Positions 8,169-16,404 of a stretch of DNA of 64,000 bases are shown in pieces; position 1 is the first letter of the stretch; every line of letters begins with the position of its first letter. The position numbers and the translations under genes were made by a program. The stretch spans positions 682,001 through 746,000 of the forward strand of contig NZ_WODA01000025.1 of the NCBI RefSeq assembly GCF_009729855.1, read 5' to 3'. The DNA comes from Agromyces luteolus (GTDB lineage Bacteria > Actinomycetota > Actinomycetes > Actinomycetales > Microbacteriaceae). The notes under the pieces are model-generated. The model worked only from the letters and a program-made list of their open reading frames with translations, was not told the origin of the DNA and made no database searches.

Positions 8169-9330
8169 CGCGGGCGGCATCGAGCGCGCCGTCCGAGCCG
8201 CGCTCGAGGGCGTGATCGACCCGGAGATCCGCCGACCGATCACCGAGCTCGACATGGTCGAGCGCGTGACCGCGACCGACGCGGGCGTCGAGGTCGGAGT
8301 GCGCCTGACGATCGTCGGCTGCCCGGCGTCCGACCGCATCGAGCGCGACGTGCGCGCAGCGGCCGAGCAGGTCGTCGGCGCGGGCAACGCCGTCGTCGAG
8401 CTCGGCGTCATGACGCCCGAGCAACGTGCAGCGCTCACCGAGCGCCTCCGCGGCGGCCGCGCGGCGCGCGGCAATCCGTTCGGGCCGGGCACGCTGACTC
8501 GCGTGATCGCGGTCACGAGCGGCAAGGGCGGCGTCGGGAAGTCGACGCTGACGGCGAACCTCGCGGTCGCGCTCGCGGCGCGCGGGCTCTCCGTCGGCCT
8601 CGTCGACGCCGACGTGCACGGCTTCTCGATCCCCGGCCTCCTCGGCCTGGTCGACGAGCACGGCACGGCGGCTCGTCCCACGCGCGTCGACGACATGATC
8701 CTCCCGCCCGTCGCCTACGGCGTGAAGGTCATCTCGATCGGCATGTTCGTCGAGCCGACCGAACCGGGCGGCCGCGGATCGTCCGTCGCCGTCGCGTGGC
8801 GCGGCCCGATGCTGCACCGCACGCTCCAGCAGTTCCTCACCGACGTGTACTTCGGCGACCTCGACGTGCTCCTCGTGGACCTGCCGCCCGGCACCGGCGA
8901 CGTCGCGATCTCGCTCGGCCAGCTGCTCCCGAACGCCGATGTCGTCGTCGTGACGACTCCGCAGCCGGCCGCGGCCGACGTCGCCGAGCGGTCGGGTCTC
9001 GTCGCCAGGCAGACCGGGCAGCGCGTCGTCGGCGTGATCGAGAACATGGCGGGCTTCGCCCAGCCCGACGGGTCGCTCCTCGACCTGTTCGGCACGGGCG
9101 GCGGCGCCGAGGTCGCACGACGACTCTCCGAGGGCGTCGACGAGCCCGTCCCGCTCGTCGCCGCGGTGCCGCTCAGCGTCGCGCTCCGGCGCGGCGGCGA
9201 CGAGGGCCGTCCCGTGGTCGTGGCCGAACCCGACGACCCTGCGGCGCGTGCGATCGAGCAGGCCGCGGCGTTCCTCGCGGGTCGGCCGCGGTCGCTCGCC
9301 GGCCGGCGACTCGACGTCTCGGTGCGGTGA
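8155..9330 (+). CDS. mrp: Mrp/ApbC-type P-loop ATPase
   Basis: A 391-residue Mrp/NBP35-family ATPase, usually an iron-sulfur cluster carrier. An N-terminal MIP18/DUF59 domain (residues 1-85, with VGCPASDRI) is followed by a deviant Walker A, SGKGGVGKST, at about 122-131 and the Mrp signature VDLPPGTGDVAISL. The C-terminal CxxC that bridges a cluster in Escherichia coli-type Mrp is not present: the corresponding segment reads ENMAGFAQPDGSLLDLFGTGGG without cysteine. It is the third gene of an overlapping operon. Family assignment is secure; the cluster-transfer role is uncertain because the cysteines are missing. Confidence 0.93.
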   Translation: MPRPDAGGIERAVRAALEGVIDPEIRRPITELDMVERVTATDAGVEVGVRLTIVGCPASDRIERDVRAAAEQVVGAGNAVVELGVMTPEQRAALTERLRGGRAARGNPFGPGTLTRVIAVTSGKGGVGKSTLTANLAVALAARGLSVGLVDADVHGFSIPGLLGLVDEHGTAARPTRVDDMILPPVAYGVKVISIGMFVEPTEPGGRGSSVAVAWRGPMLHRTLQQFLTDVYFGDLDVLLVDLPPGTGDVAISLGQLLPNADVVVVTTPQPAAADVAERSGLVARQTGQRVVGVIENMAGFAQPDGSLLDLFGTGGGAEVARRLSEGVDEPVPLVAAVPLSVALRRGGDEGRPVVVAEPDDPAARAIEQAAAFLAGRPRSLAGRRLDVSVR

Positions 9331-9335
9331 GACGG

Positions 9336-10229
9336 ATGCCGCCTGCCGCCCGCTCCTCCGTGAGGCTCGCGCGCGGCACGGCCGCCGGCCTCGCCGTCGG
9401 GGTGCTCGCCGCCGCGGCCCTGACCGCGTGCGCGACGGGCGCCGGCCCGGACGCCGAGCGCGACGCCGCGCTCCCCGACGGGCTCACGGTCGCGGTGCAG
9501 CAGGGGCGGCTCGACGTGCCGCAGGGTCGGCTCGTCCTGCACTTCGAGAACACGGGCGAGCCCGTCACGGTGACCGCGGTCGCCGTCCGCTCCCCCGCCC
9601 TCGAACCGGGCATGGACCGCGACGAGCCGTTCGCCCTCGGTCGGGGCGACGCCATCGACATCCGGCTCGACCTCACCGGCAGCGTCTGCGACGGCGACCC
9701 CGCCGCGATCGGCGTCGACGTGCGCCTCACGGCCGCCGACGGCGCCGAGCGCGAGGGCACGCTCGAGCCCGACGACCCGTTCGGCACGATGGCGCGCATC
9801 GCCGACGCCGACTGCCTCGCCGAATCGGTCGCCGGCGTCGCCGCCATCGAGCTGCCCGAGCGGCTCCGCACGACGGGCACGGGCGCCGACCGGCGCGCGT
9901 GGATCGACGTGCGGGTCGCGCCCGTGGCATCCGGCGACGGCACGCTCTCGATCGACGGTGTCTCGGCGACGACGCTCATCGGCAACGAGGAGGGCCAGGA
10001 CTGGCCGCTCGGCATCGAGGTCGCCGCGGGCGACGAACCGGTCGACGCGGCGCTCGCCGTCCGGCCGGCGCGGTGCGACGCGCACGCGCTCGCGGACGAC
10101 AAGCGCGGCACGATCCTGCCCTTCACCGTCGCGACCGGCGACGGCCGCGAGGGTCGCCTCGAGATCGCCTCGGGCGCCGCCCTCAAGGCCGACCTCTACG
10201 CCTACTACGCCGAGCGCTGCGGCCTGTAG
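9336..10229 (+). CDS. Predicted lipoprotein, unknown function
   Basis: A 297-residue secreted protein with a signal peptide and lipobox ALTAC (Cys32 from ATG 9336), so it is likely anchored on the outer face of the membrane. The rest is soluble, beta-rich and acidic, without a recognised domain. The segment LVLHFENTGEPVTVTAVAVRSPALEPG suggests an immunoglobulin-like fold. The gene follows mrp by 5 nt. An alternative GTG at 9327 would overlap the mrp stop as GTGA. Functional role unknown. Confidence 0.82.
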   Translation: MPPAARSSVRLARGTAAGLAVGVLAAAALTACATGAGPDAERDAALPDGLTVAVQQGRLDVPQGRLVLHFENTGEPVTVTAVAVRSPALEPGMDRDEPFALGRGDAIDIRLDLTGSVCDGDPAAIGVDVRLTAADGAEREGTLEPDDPFGTMARIADADCLAESVAGVAAIELPERLRTTGTGADRRAWIDVRVAPVASGDGTLSIDGVSATTLIGNEEGQDWPLGIEVAAGDEPVDAALAVRPARCDAHALADDKRGTILPFTVATGDGREGRLEIASGAALKADLYAYYAERCGL

Positions 10230-10246
10230 CGGCGGCGTGGCGCCGG

Positions 10247-10252
10247 TACGCT
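10247..10252 (+). promoter_or_regulatory. -10 element, leaderless tocopherol-cyclase-like gene
   Basis: TACGCT ends 6 nt before the ATG at 10259. It lies in the 29-nt gap after the lipoprotein gene. Confidence 0.5.
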
Positions 10253-10258
10253 GGCCGC

Positions 10259-11269
10259 ATGCGGACACCGGCCCAATGGCTGCGCGGGGTGCGTCACCCC
10301 GAGGCGTTCCACGGTCACGGCGTGCGGCGCGGCTTCTTCGAGGGCTGGTACGTGAAGCTCGTGTCGCAAGACCGGGCGCACCGCTGGGCGGTGATCCCGG
10401 GCGTGTTCCGCGGCATCGCCGACGACGACGGAGGCGGCTGCGACGAGGCGTTCGTGCAGGTCCTCGACGGCCTCACCGGGCGATCGTGGTACCACCGGTT
10501 CCCGGTCGACGCCTTCTCGGCGTCCGCGCGCGGGTTCCACGTCGAGGTCGGCCCCAACCGGTTCGACGCGCGCGGCGTCACGCTCGACCTCCCGCAGCTG
10601 CGCGGGCGCATCGAGCACGCGGAACCGCTCCGACCATGGCCGGTGACGCTCCGCGAGCCGGGCATCATGGGCTGGTACGGGCTCGTGCCGTTCATGGAGT
10701 GCTTCCACGGCATCGTGTCGTTCGGCCACGGCCTCCGGGGCACGCTCGAGGTCGAGGGCGCCGAGGAGTCCTTCGACGGCGGGCGCGGCTACATCGAGAA
10801 GGACTGGGGCCGGGCGTTCCCGTCGGGCTACGTCTGGATGGCGAGCAACCACGTCGACCACGCCGACGGCGAGCATCCGGATGCCTCGCTCATCGCGTCC
10901 GTCGCGATCATCCCCTGGCTCGGCGGGAACTTCCGGGGCTCGATCGTCGGGCTCGAGCACAGCGGCCGCCTGCACCGCTGGACGACGTACAACCGCTCGG
11001 AGGAGCGGCGGCTCGAGATCGACGACACGCACGTGCGGTGGTCGCTCGCCGGCCCCGACGGGGTGATCGACCTCGAGGCCGAGCGCGTGCGCGGCGGCCT
11101 GCTGCACGCCCCGCTGCGGACCGCGATGCACCAGCGGGTCGAGGAGACGCTCGACGCGCGCATCACCCTCCGCCACGTCGCGCACGATGGGACCACGCTG
11201 CTCGAAGGCGTCGCGGAGTGCGCCGGCCTGGAGGTGTTCGGCGACACCGACCGGATGCTCGCACTCTGA
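10259..11269 (+). CDS. Tocopherol cyclase-like protein
   Basis: A 336-residue protein of the tocopherol cyclase family. Signatures are FHGHGVRRGFFEGWYVKLVS at the N-terminus, IMGWYGLVPFMECFHGIVS in the middle and the strongly conserved GYIEKDWGRAFPSGYVWMAS. Plant and cyanobacterial members close the chromanol ring of vitamin E precursors. Bacterial members outside cyanobacteria have no proven substrate, and no tocopherol pathway genes are nearby, so only the fold is safely inferred. No signal peptide is apparent. It is followed by a GC-rich repeat tract and faces the PLP decarboxylase convergently. Confidence 0.82.
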   Translation: MRTPAQWLRGVRHPEAFHGHGVRRGFFEGWYVKLVSQDRAHRWAVIPGVFRGIADDDGGGCDEAFVQVLDGLTGRSWYHRFPVDAFSASARGFHVEVGPNRFDARGVTLDLPQLRGRIEHAEPLRPWPVTLREPGIMGWYGLVPFMECFHGIVSFGHGLRGTLEVEGAEESFDGGRGYIEKDWGRAFPSGYVWMASNHVDHADGEHPDASLIASVAIIPWLGGNFRGSIVGLEHSGRLHRWTTYNRSEERRLEIDDTHVRWSLAGPDGVIDLEAERVRGGLLHAPLRTAMHQRVEETLDARITLRHVAHDGTTLLEGVAECAGLEVFGDTDRMLAL

Positions 11270-11273
11270 GCTG

Positions 11274-11322
11274 GCCGGCCCGGCGGCCCGGCGGCCCGCC
11301 CGGCGGCCCGGCGCCGCGCCGG
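11274..11322. repeat. GC-only CCCGGCGG repeat tract between convergent genes
   Basis: Four near-perfect copies of GCCCGGCG, with one CCGCCCGG interruption, make up almost the whole 56-nt gap. It can fold into several alternative hairpins and probably serves as the transcription stop for both flanking genes. Confidence 0.5.
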
Positions 11323-11325
11323 ACC

Positions 11326-12861
11326 TCAGCGCGGCTCGACGACGCGTGCGAGCAGCTCGACGAGGAGCCGCTCGGTGAGCGGCCCGGGGAGCGCCTCGAC
11401 GAGCGCGAGCACGGGCGCCATCCGGTCGGGCAGCGCTCCGCCCGCGCCGTCGCCGCCGAGCAGCCCGAACGCCCCGAGCAGCAGCGCCGCGCCGTCCGAG
11501 TCGATCCCGGCGGATGCCGCGGCGAGCGCATCCGCGCCGCCGGGCAGTTGCCCGGCGAGCCCGGCGACCAGCGCGCGGCCGTCCACCGCGGGCACGCCGC
11601 GCACGGTGTCCGCGGCGGCCGCGAGCGCCGGCACCAGTTCGCCGACGACGTGGTCGGTGACCGGCGTGATCGTGAGGTGCGTGGTGTGCGGCAGCACGGT
11701 GCCGTCGGCCTGGACCGTGCCAGGCTGCAGCTGCAGGTGCCACCCGGCGCCGCGCGCGGCATCCGCCCAGTGGTGGGGGTCGACGCGCCGTTCGGCGAGC
11801 ACCGACTCGTCGGTGCGGACCGCCAGCAGCGGACCCACGGGGTCGCCGACGACGGCGAGGCCCTCGATGCCGTCGATCGCCTCGCGGAGGGTCGCGGTCG
11901 CCGCCGTCGCCCGCGCCGTGAGCTCCGCGAACCCGGACTCGCCGAGCACCTGGACGATCGCCCACGCCGCGGCGAGCGGGCCGGCCGGCTTGGAGCCCGC
12001 CATCGTCGGGTTCACGACCGGATAGCCCGGCCACGCGGTGGTCGCGAAGTACTGGCGGCGCTGCCGGTCGCGGCCGCGCTGGAGGAGCACCGACACGCCC
12101 TTCGGCGCGTAGCCGTACTTGTGCAGGTCCGCGGAGAGGCTCGTGACCCCCGGCACGCGGAAGTCCCAGTCGGGCAGCCCCTCCTGGAAGGCGAGCGCGA
12201 AGCCGCCGATGCACGCGTCGACGTGGAGGGCGATCCCGAGGTCGGCGGTCTCCGCGGCGACCTCCCCGACCGGATCGAGGGTCGCGAACGGGTAGGACGG
12301 CGCGCTCATCACGACGAGCGCGACGTCGTCGTCGAGCCGCTCGACCACGTCGGCGACCGACGGCGCACCGGTCTCCGCGGAGACCGGGACGAGGTCGAGC
12401 GCGAGCCCGAAGTAGTGCGCCGCCTTGTGGAACGCGGCGTGCACCGTCGTCGGGGCGACGAGCCGCGGCATCCGCTCGTCGCCGGGGCGGGCCGCGCGCC
12501 AGGCGTCGCGCGCCGTCTTCACGGCGAGCAGGCAGCTCTCGGTGCCGCCGGACGTGACCGAGCCGACGACCTCGGTGCCCGCCTCATCTACGCCCGCCCC
12601 GGCGGGCCCGCCGTGGAACACCCGGCGCGCGAAGCCGACGACGCCGGCCTCCATCGCCGCGACGGAGGTGAACGTGGTCGGATCGAGGCCGTTGACCGGC
12701 TGCACGAGGCGCGCCGCGCGCGCGGCGAGCTCGTCGAGCTCGGCGAGGCCGGAGTCGTACACGTACGAGAGCACCCGGCCGCCGTGCGTGGGCGCGTCGC
12801 CCTCGCGCAGCGCGGCGAGTTCCGCGAGCACCTCGTCGGGCTCGCGTTCGAAGGCGTTCAT
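11326..12861 (-). CDS. PLP-dependent group II decarboxylase/lyase (sphingosine-phosphate-lyase-like)
   Basis: A 511-residue pyridoxal-phosphate enzyme of the group II decarboxylase superfamily. Motifs in order: VTSGGTESCLLAVKTARD (phosphate binding), HVDACIGGFALAF (Asp that pairs with the pyridine nitrogen) and SLSADLHKYGYAPKG (Schiff-base Lys). The GG(T/S)E..HVD...DxHK(Y/F)GYA pattern is closer to sphingosine-1-phosphate lyases (Dpl1-like) than to GadB glutamate decarboxylases, but the substrate is not provable. The last roughly 100 residues form an extra helical Ala-rich region. The ATG overlaps the stop of the upstream transporter gene (ATGA), so the two proteins are made together and probably act on one substrate. 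Confidence 0.82.
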   Translation of the reverse strand: MNAFEREPDEVLAELAALREGDAPTHGGRVLSYVYDSGLAELDELAARAARLVQPVNGLDPTTFTSVAAMEAGVVGFARRVFHGGPAGAGVDEAGTEVVGSVTSGGTESCLLAVKTARDAWRAARPGDERMPRLVAPTTVHAAFHKAAHYFGLALDLVPVSAETGAPSVADVVERLDDDVALVVMSAPSYPFATLDPVGEVAAETADLGIALHVDACIGGFALAFQEGLPDWDFRVPGVTSLSADLHKYGYAPKGVSVLLQRGRDRQRRQYFATTAWPGYPVVNPTMAGSKPAGPLAAAWAIVQVLGESGFAELTARATAATATLREAIDGIEGLAVVGDPVGPLLAVRTDESVLAERRVDPHHWADAARGAGWHLQLQPGTVQADGTVLPHTTHLTITPVTDHVVGELVPALAAAADTVRGVPAVDGRALVAGLAGQLPGGADALAAASAGIDSDGAALLLGAFGLLGGDGAGGALPDRMAPVLALVEALPGPLTERLLVELLARVVEPR

Positions 12862-14228
12862 CGGGCGATCTCCTCGGTCGGGGCGGGGGCGTCGATGTCC
12901 GCGCGCCGCAGCGGGTAGCGCAGGAGCGGGACGAGGCTGACGAGCACGAGCACGGCGGGGAGCACGCTGAAGCTCAGCGCGATGCCCGCGACCGCCGCGT
13001 CGGGCTGCGCGACGACGGCCGATCCGACCGACTCGAGGTACCCGGTCGCGGCGAGCACGATCGTGAGCAGCGTCGCGCCGAGCGCCATCCCGGTGGTCTC
13101 GCCGGCGGTCCAGACGCCGCCGAACGTGCCCGCGCGGCCCGGGCCGTTCGTCCGCGCGTCGTGCGCCACGACATCCGGCAGCATCGCCATCGGCAGCGAC
13201 TGCATGCCCGCGTACGCGGCGCCCGCGATCGCGACGGGCGCGTACACCCAGGCGCCCGGCGCCCAGAGCATGCCGACGAGGGCGGCGGATGCCACGGCGA
13301 ACGCGAGGCTCGCGAGGACGTACGACCGCTCCTTCCCGATGCGACGCGCCAGCCGGCCCCAGAGCGGCGCGCACAGGATCGCCGGGCCGATGAGGGCGAC
13401 GAAGAGGAACGTCAGCGCGTCCTCGGAGTGGAGGACCCAGACCGCGACGTAGTTCGCGCCCGCGAGCATGACGCCGGTCGCGAGCCCCTGCAGGAGGAAG
13501 CCGGAGAGCAGCAGCCGGAACGGCCGGCTGCGGCGCAGTGCGGCGAGGCCCTCCGCGTAGCCGTCGGCGAGACTGCGACGCTCGCGCTCCCGGACGACCA
13601 TGCCGGTCGGAGCGGTCGTCGTGGCCACCAGCATGCCGATGCCGATGACGAGACCGGCGACGACGGCCATCACGAGGTAGCCGAGCGCCTCGTCGTCGCC
13701 GCCGACCCGGCGGAGCATCGGGCCGCCTGCGCCGAACAACAGGATCGCGAGGCTCAGCACGACCACGCGCCACGTCAGCAGGCGCGTGCGCGCGTCGTAG
13801 TCGTCGGTGAGCTCGGCGGGCAGCGCGATGTACGGCACCTGGAACAGGCTGAACGCGGTCGCGGTGGCGAGGAAGGCGACCATGACCCACGCGCCCGCGA
13901 CGACGGGGCCGAGTCCGGCGGGTGCGGCGAAGGTGACGACGAACGCGAGCGGGAGCGCCATCGCGCCGACGCGCATCCAGGTGCGGCGCGTGCCCGAGAC
14001 GGCGAGGGCGTGGTCGCTCCGTTCGCCGATCCACGGGTCGATGACCACGTCCCACACCTTGGCTGCGGTGACGACGAGTCCGGCGAGCAGTGCGGTGACG
14101 CCGAGCGTGTCGGTGAGGTAGAAGACGAGCACGAGCCCGGGCAGCGTCGCGAAGCCGCCGGTGCCGATCGAACCGATGGCGTACCGGGCCACGATGCCGC
14201 GAGAGACCCGCCGTTCGGGGGAAGTCAT
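12858..14228 (-). CDS. MFS_2/GPH-type sodium-coupled symporter
   Basis: A 456-residue, roughly 12-helix membrane protein of the glycoside-pentoside-hexuronide:cation symporter group (MFS_2). N-terminal features typical of the group: YAIGSIGTGGFATLPGLVLVFYLTD and AKVWDVVIDPWIGERSD. The family includes sugar symporters and also lysophospholipid transporters (Mfsd2 in animals), so substrate prediction is poor. It is first in a two-gene operon with the PLP lyase (ATGA overlap). Divergent from the succinate-semialdehyde dehydrogenase gene with 74 nt between starts. Confidence 0.87.
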   Translation of the reverse strand: MTSPERRVSRGIVARYAIGSIGTGGFATLPGLVLVFYLTDTLGVTALLAGLVVTAAKVWDVVIDPWIGERSDHALAVSGTRRTWMRVGAMALPLAFVVTFAAPAGLGPVVAGAWVMVAFLATATAFSLFQVPYIALPAELTDDYDARTRLLTWRVVVLSLAILLFGAGGPMLRRVGGDDEALGYLVMAVVAGLVIGIGMLVATTTAPTGMVVRERERRSLADGYAEGLAALRRSRPFRLLLSGFLLQGLATGVMLAGANYVAVWVLHSEDALTFLFVALIGPAILCAPLWGRLARRIGKERSYVLASLAFAVASAALVGMLWAPGAWVYAPVAIAGAAYAGMQSLPMAMLPDVVAHDARTNGPGRAGTFGGVWTAGETTGMALGATLLTIVLAATGYLESVGSAVVAQPDAAVAGIALSFSVLPAVLVLVSLVPLLRYPLRRADIDAPAPTEEIAR

Positions 14229-14290
14229 GCGGGGAAGCCTACCCAGTCGGCCAGGCCGATCCGGACACGCTCCCCCGGTCGCGGCACGCC

Positions 14291-14296
14291 TAGACT
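14291..14296 (+). promoter_or_regulatory. -10 element, leaderless SSADH gene
   Basis: TAGACT ends 6 nt before the GTG at 14303. Confidence 0.55.
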
Positions 14297-14302
14297 GGCC
14301 GG

Positions 14303-15871
14303 GTGTCCAACGCCGCCACCCGAACCCCGGCCGTCACCCACAGCCCCGCGCGCGACGCCCTCGTCGCCGACCTCATCGCCACGACCGGCCGCACGGCCGC
14401 GATCCCCACTCCGGCGACCGGCGAGACGCTCGTCGACCTTCCGCGATCGAGTGCCGACGACGTCCGCGGAGCGGTCTCGCGCGCGCGCCTGGCGCAGGTC
14501 GCGTGGGCCCGGGCCGGGTTCGCCGCGCGTCGCCGGATCCTGCTGCGCGCGCACGACCTCATCGTCGAACGGCGCGAGGAGCTCCTCGACCTCACCCAGC
14601 TCGAGAGTGGCAAGACGCGCGGCCAGGCGTTCGAGGAGGTCTTCCAGGCCTTCTCCGTGACGCGGTGGAACGCGCTCAAGGCGCGCCGCGTCCTCCGCGG
14701 CGGCCGCCGGCGCGCGGGCATCCCCGTCGCCCTGTCCACGCGCGTCCGCTACCGCTCGAAGGGCGTCGTCGGCGTCATCACCCCGTGGAACTACGCGATC
14801 AGCCTCGCCGCGATGGACGTGATCCCGGCCCTCGCCGCCGGCTGCGCCGTCGTGCAGAAGGCCGACGACCAGGGCACCCTGTCCGTCCTCGCGCTCCGGC
14901 GCGCCTTCATCGACGCGGGGCTTCCGGAATCGCTCTGGGCCGTCGTCTCCGGCGACGCGACCGAGGTCGGCGAGGCCCTGACCGACGAGGCCGACTACAT
15001 CTGCTTCACCGGGTCGACCGCGACCGGACGCCGGATCGCCGAGAAGGCCGGACGGCGGCTCGTGGGCGCCTCCCTCGAACTCGGCGGCAAGAACGCGCTG
15101 ATCGTGCTCGACGACGTCGACGTCGAGCAGGCGGCGGCGGATGCCGCGCACGCGTGCTTCTCGTCGATGGGCCAGCTGTGCGTGTCGGTCGAGCGGATCT
15201 ACGTGCACCGACGCGTCGCCGACGCCTTCACCGCGGCGCTCGCCGCGCGCCTGGCCGACCCGCGGATCGGCTCGGGCCTCGACCACGACGCCGACTACGG
15301 CAGCCTCGCGACGGCGGCCCAGCTCGACCGGATCCGCGGCCACCTCGACGACGCGCTCGCGAAGGGCGCCCGGGTGCTGGTCGGCGGCAGCGCGCGGCCG
15401 GATGTCGGGCCGTGGGCGTTCGAGCCGACCGTCCTGACCGACGTCGCACCCGGCATGCGCGTGCTCGACGAGGAGACCTTCGGGGCGATCGCGTCGCTCC
15501 ACGTGGTCGACGACGAACTCGAGGCGATCTTCGCCGCCAACGCCTCGGAGTACGGCCTCAACGCGTCGGTGCTCGCGGGCTCGACCCGTCGGGCGCTCCG
15601 CGTCGCGGACCAGCTCGACGCGGGCAGCGTCAACGTGAACGAGGGGTACCGCGGCAGCTTCGGCTCGGTCGACGCGCCGATGGGCGGGGTCAAGGCGTCC
15701 GGGATCGGCCGTCGCAACGGGCGCGAGGGCCTCCTCCGTTTCGTCGACCCGGTGACGGTGTCGGTGAACACGCGGATCATCCCGCTGCCGCACACCGGGC
15801 GCGACTACGCGCGGCTCAGCGGCCTGCTGGTCGTGCTCGCGCGGGCGCTCCGCGCCATCCGCCGCGCCTAG
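14303..15871 (+). CDS. gabD2: Succinate-semialdehyde dehydrogenase (NAD(P)+)
   Basis: A 522-residue aldehyde dehydrogenase oxidising succinate semialdehyde to succinate, cytoplasmic. ALDH motifs: ITPWNYAISL, FTGSTATGRRIAEKA (cofactor loop), LELGGKN with general base Glu259, SSMGQLCVS with nucleophile Cys293, and MGGVKASGIGRRNG near the C-terminus. Overall sequence resembles actinobacterial GabD2. GTG start with a leaderless promoter. The divergent operon encodes a PLP decarboxylase and a transporter, so this enzyme could handle an aldehyde made there. The assignment to succinate semialdehyde specifically is inference. Confidence 0.87.
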   Translation: MSNAATRTPAVTHSPARDALVADLIATTGRTAAIPTPATGETLVDLPRSSADDVRGAVSRARLAQVAWARAGFAARRRILLRAHDLIVERREELLDLTQLESGKTRGQAFEEVFQAFSVTRWNALKARRVLRGGRRRAGIPVALSTRVRYRSKGVVGVITPWNYAISLAAMDVIPALAAGCAVVQKADDQGTLSVLALRRAFIDAGLPESLWAVVSGDATEVGEALTDEADYICFTGSTATGRRIAEKAGRRLVGASLELGGKNALIVLDDVDVEQAAADAAHACFSSMGQLCVSVERIYVHRRVADAFTAALAARLADPRIGSGLDHDADYGSLATAAQLDRIRGHLDDALAKGARVLVGGSARPDVGPWAFEPTVLTDVAPGMRVLDEETFGAIASLHVVDDELEAIFAANASEYGLNASVLAGSTRRALRVADQLDAGSVNVNEGYRGSFGSVDAPMGGVKASGIGRRNGREGLLRFVDPVTVSVNTRIIPLPHTGRDYARLSGLLVVLARALRAIRRA

Positions 15872-15923
15872 CGGAACCCGGCCGGGGACGCCGAGCGCGC
15901 GACGACCGCGGCCGGCGGCCGGC

Positions 15924-16313
15924 TCAGGTCGCCTCGGAGTCGAACGGCGCCGACTCGCCCGCGGCGATCGCGTCGAGCTTGCGCTTGCGCTGCAGGTACG
16001 CGGAATTCTCGTTCACCGCCGCCCTCGCGACGACCGGCTTCGCGGGCTCGGCGAACGGGTCGACGTCGCTCAGCGCCTCGCGCACGATGCGTCGCGGGTC
16101 GTACTGGCGCGGGTCGAGCTTGCGCCAGTCGACGTCGTCGAAGTCGGGGCCCATCTCCTCGCGCATGCGGTCCTTCGCACCGTTGGCCATGTCGCGCAGC
16201 GAGCGCACGAACCGGCCGAGTTGCGCCGCGTAGTGCGGGAGCCGCTCCGGACCGAGCACGAACACGGCGATCACCCCGATGATGAGGAGTTTGTCGAAGG
16301 TGAGGCCGCCCAT
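15924..16313 (-). CDS. tatB: Sec-independent translocase subunit TatB
   Basis: A 129-residue Tat component that receives twin-arginine substrates with TatC. It has a short N-terminal membrane helix (LLIIGVIAVFVLGPERLP, including the conserved GPERLP hinge), then an amphipathic helix (HYAAQLGRFVRSLRDMANG) and a charged disordered tail with KLDPRQYDPR, typical of actinobacterial TatB. ATG 16313 puts the helix directly at the N-terminus and has a leaderless -10 behind it. Divergent from an O-methyltransferase gene. Confidence 0.93.
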   Translation of the reverse strand: MGGLTFDKLLIIGVIAVFVLGPERLPHYAAQLGRFVRSLRDMANGAKDRMREEMGPDFDDVDWRKLDPRQYDPRRIVREALSDVDPFAEPAKPVVARAAVNENSAYLQRKRKLDAIAAGESAPFDSEAT

Positions 16314-16320
16314 GCGGTCA

Positions 16321-16326
16321 AGGATA
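16321..16326 (-). promoter_or_regulatory. -10 element, leaderless tatB
   Basis: TATCCT on the minus strand ends 7 nt before the tatB ATG. Confidence 0.55.
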
Positions 16327-16358
16327 GTCGGCGGCGAGGCGTGCGATCGACCGTTGCC

Positions 16359-16382
16359 TCGACCCCTAGGCTTGGGGGTCGA
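16359..16382 (+). promoter_or_regulatory. Inverted repeat enclosing a TAGGCT -10 upstream of the O-methyltransferase
   Basis: Perfect 8-bp arms TCGACCCC (16359-16366) and GGGGTCGA (16375-16382) enclose TAGGCT at 16367-16372, about 33 nt before the start codon. It could be a promoter overlapped by an operator or a 5' UTR hairpin. Confidence 0.4.
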
Positions 16383-16404
16383 CAGAAGCCCCGGGAGCCG
16401 CCAC

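Noticed and set aside
11326-12861. Calling this PLP enzyme glutamate decarboxylase GadB
   Set aside because: The divergent SSADH made this tempting, but the motif pattern (HVDACIGGF, ADLHKYGYAPKG) looks more like sphingosine-phosphate-lyase-type enzymes; left as unspecified group II decarboxylase.
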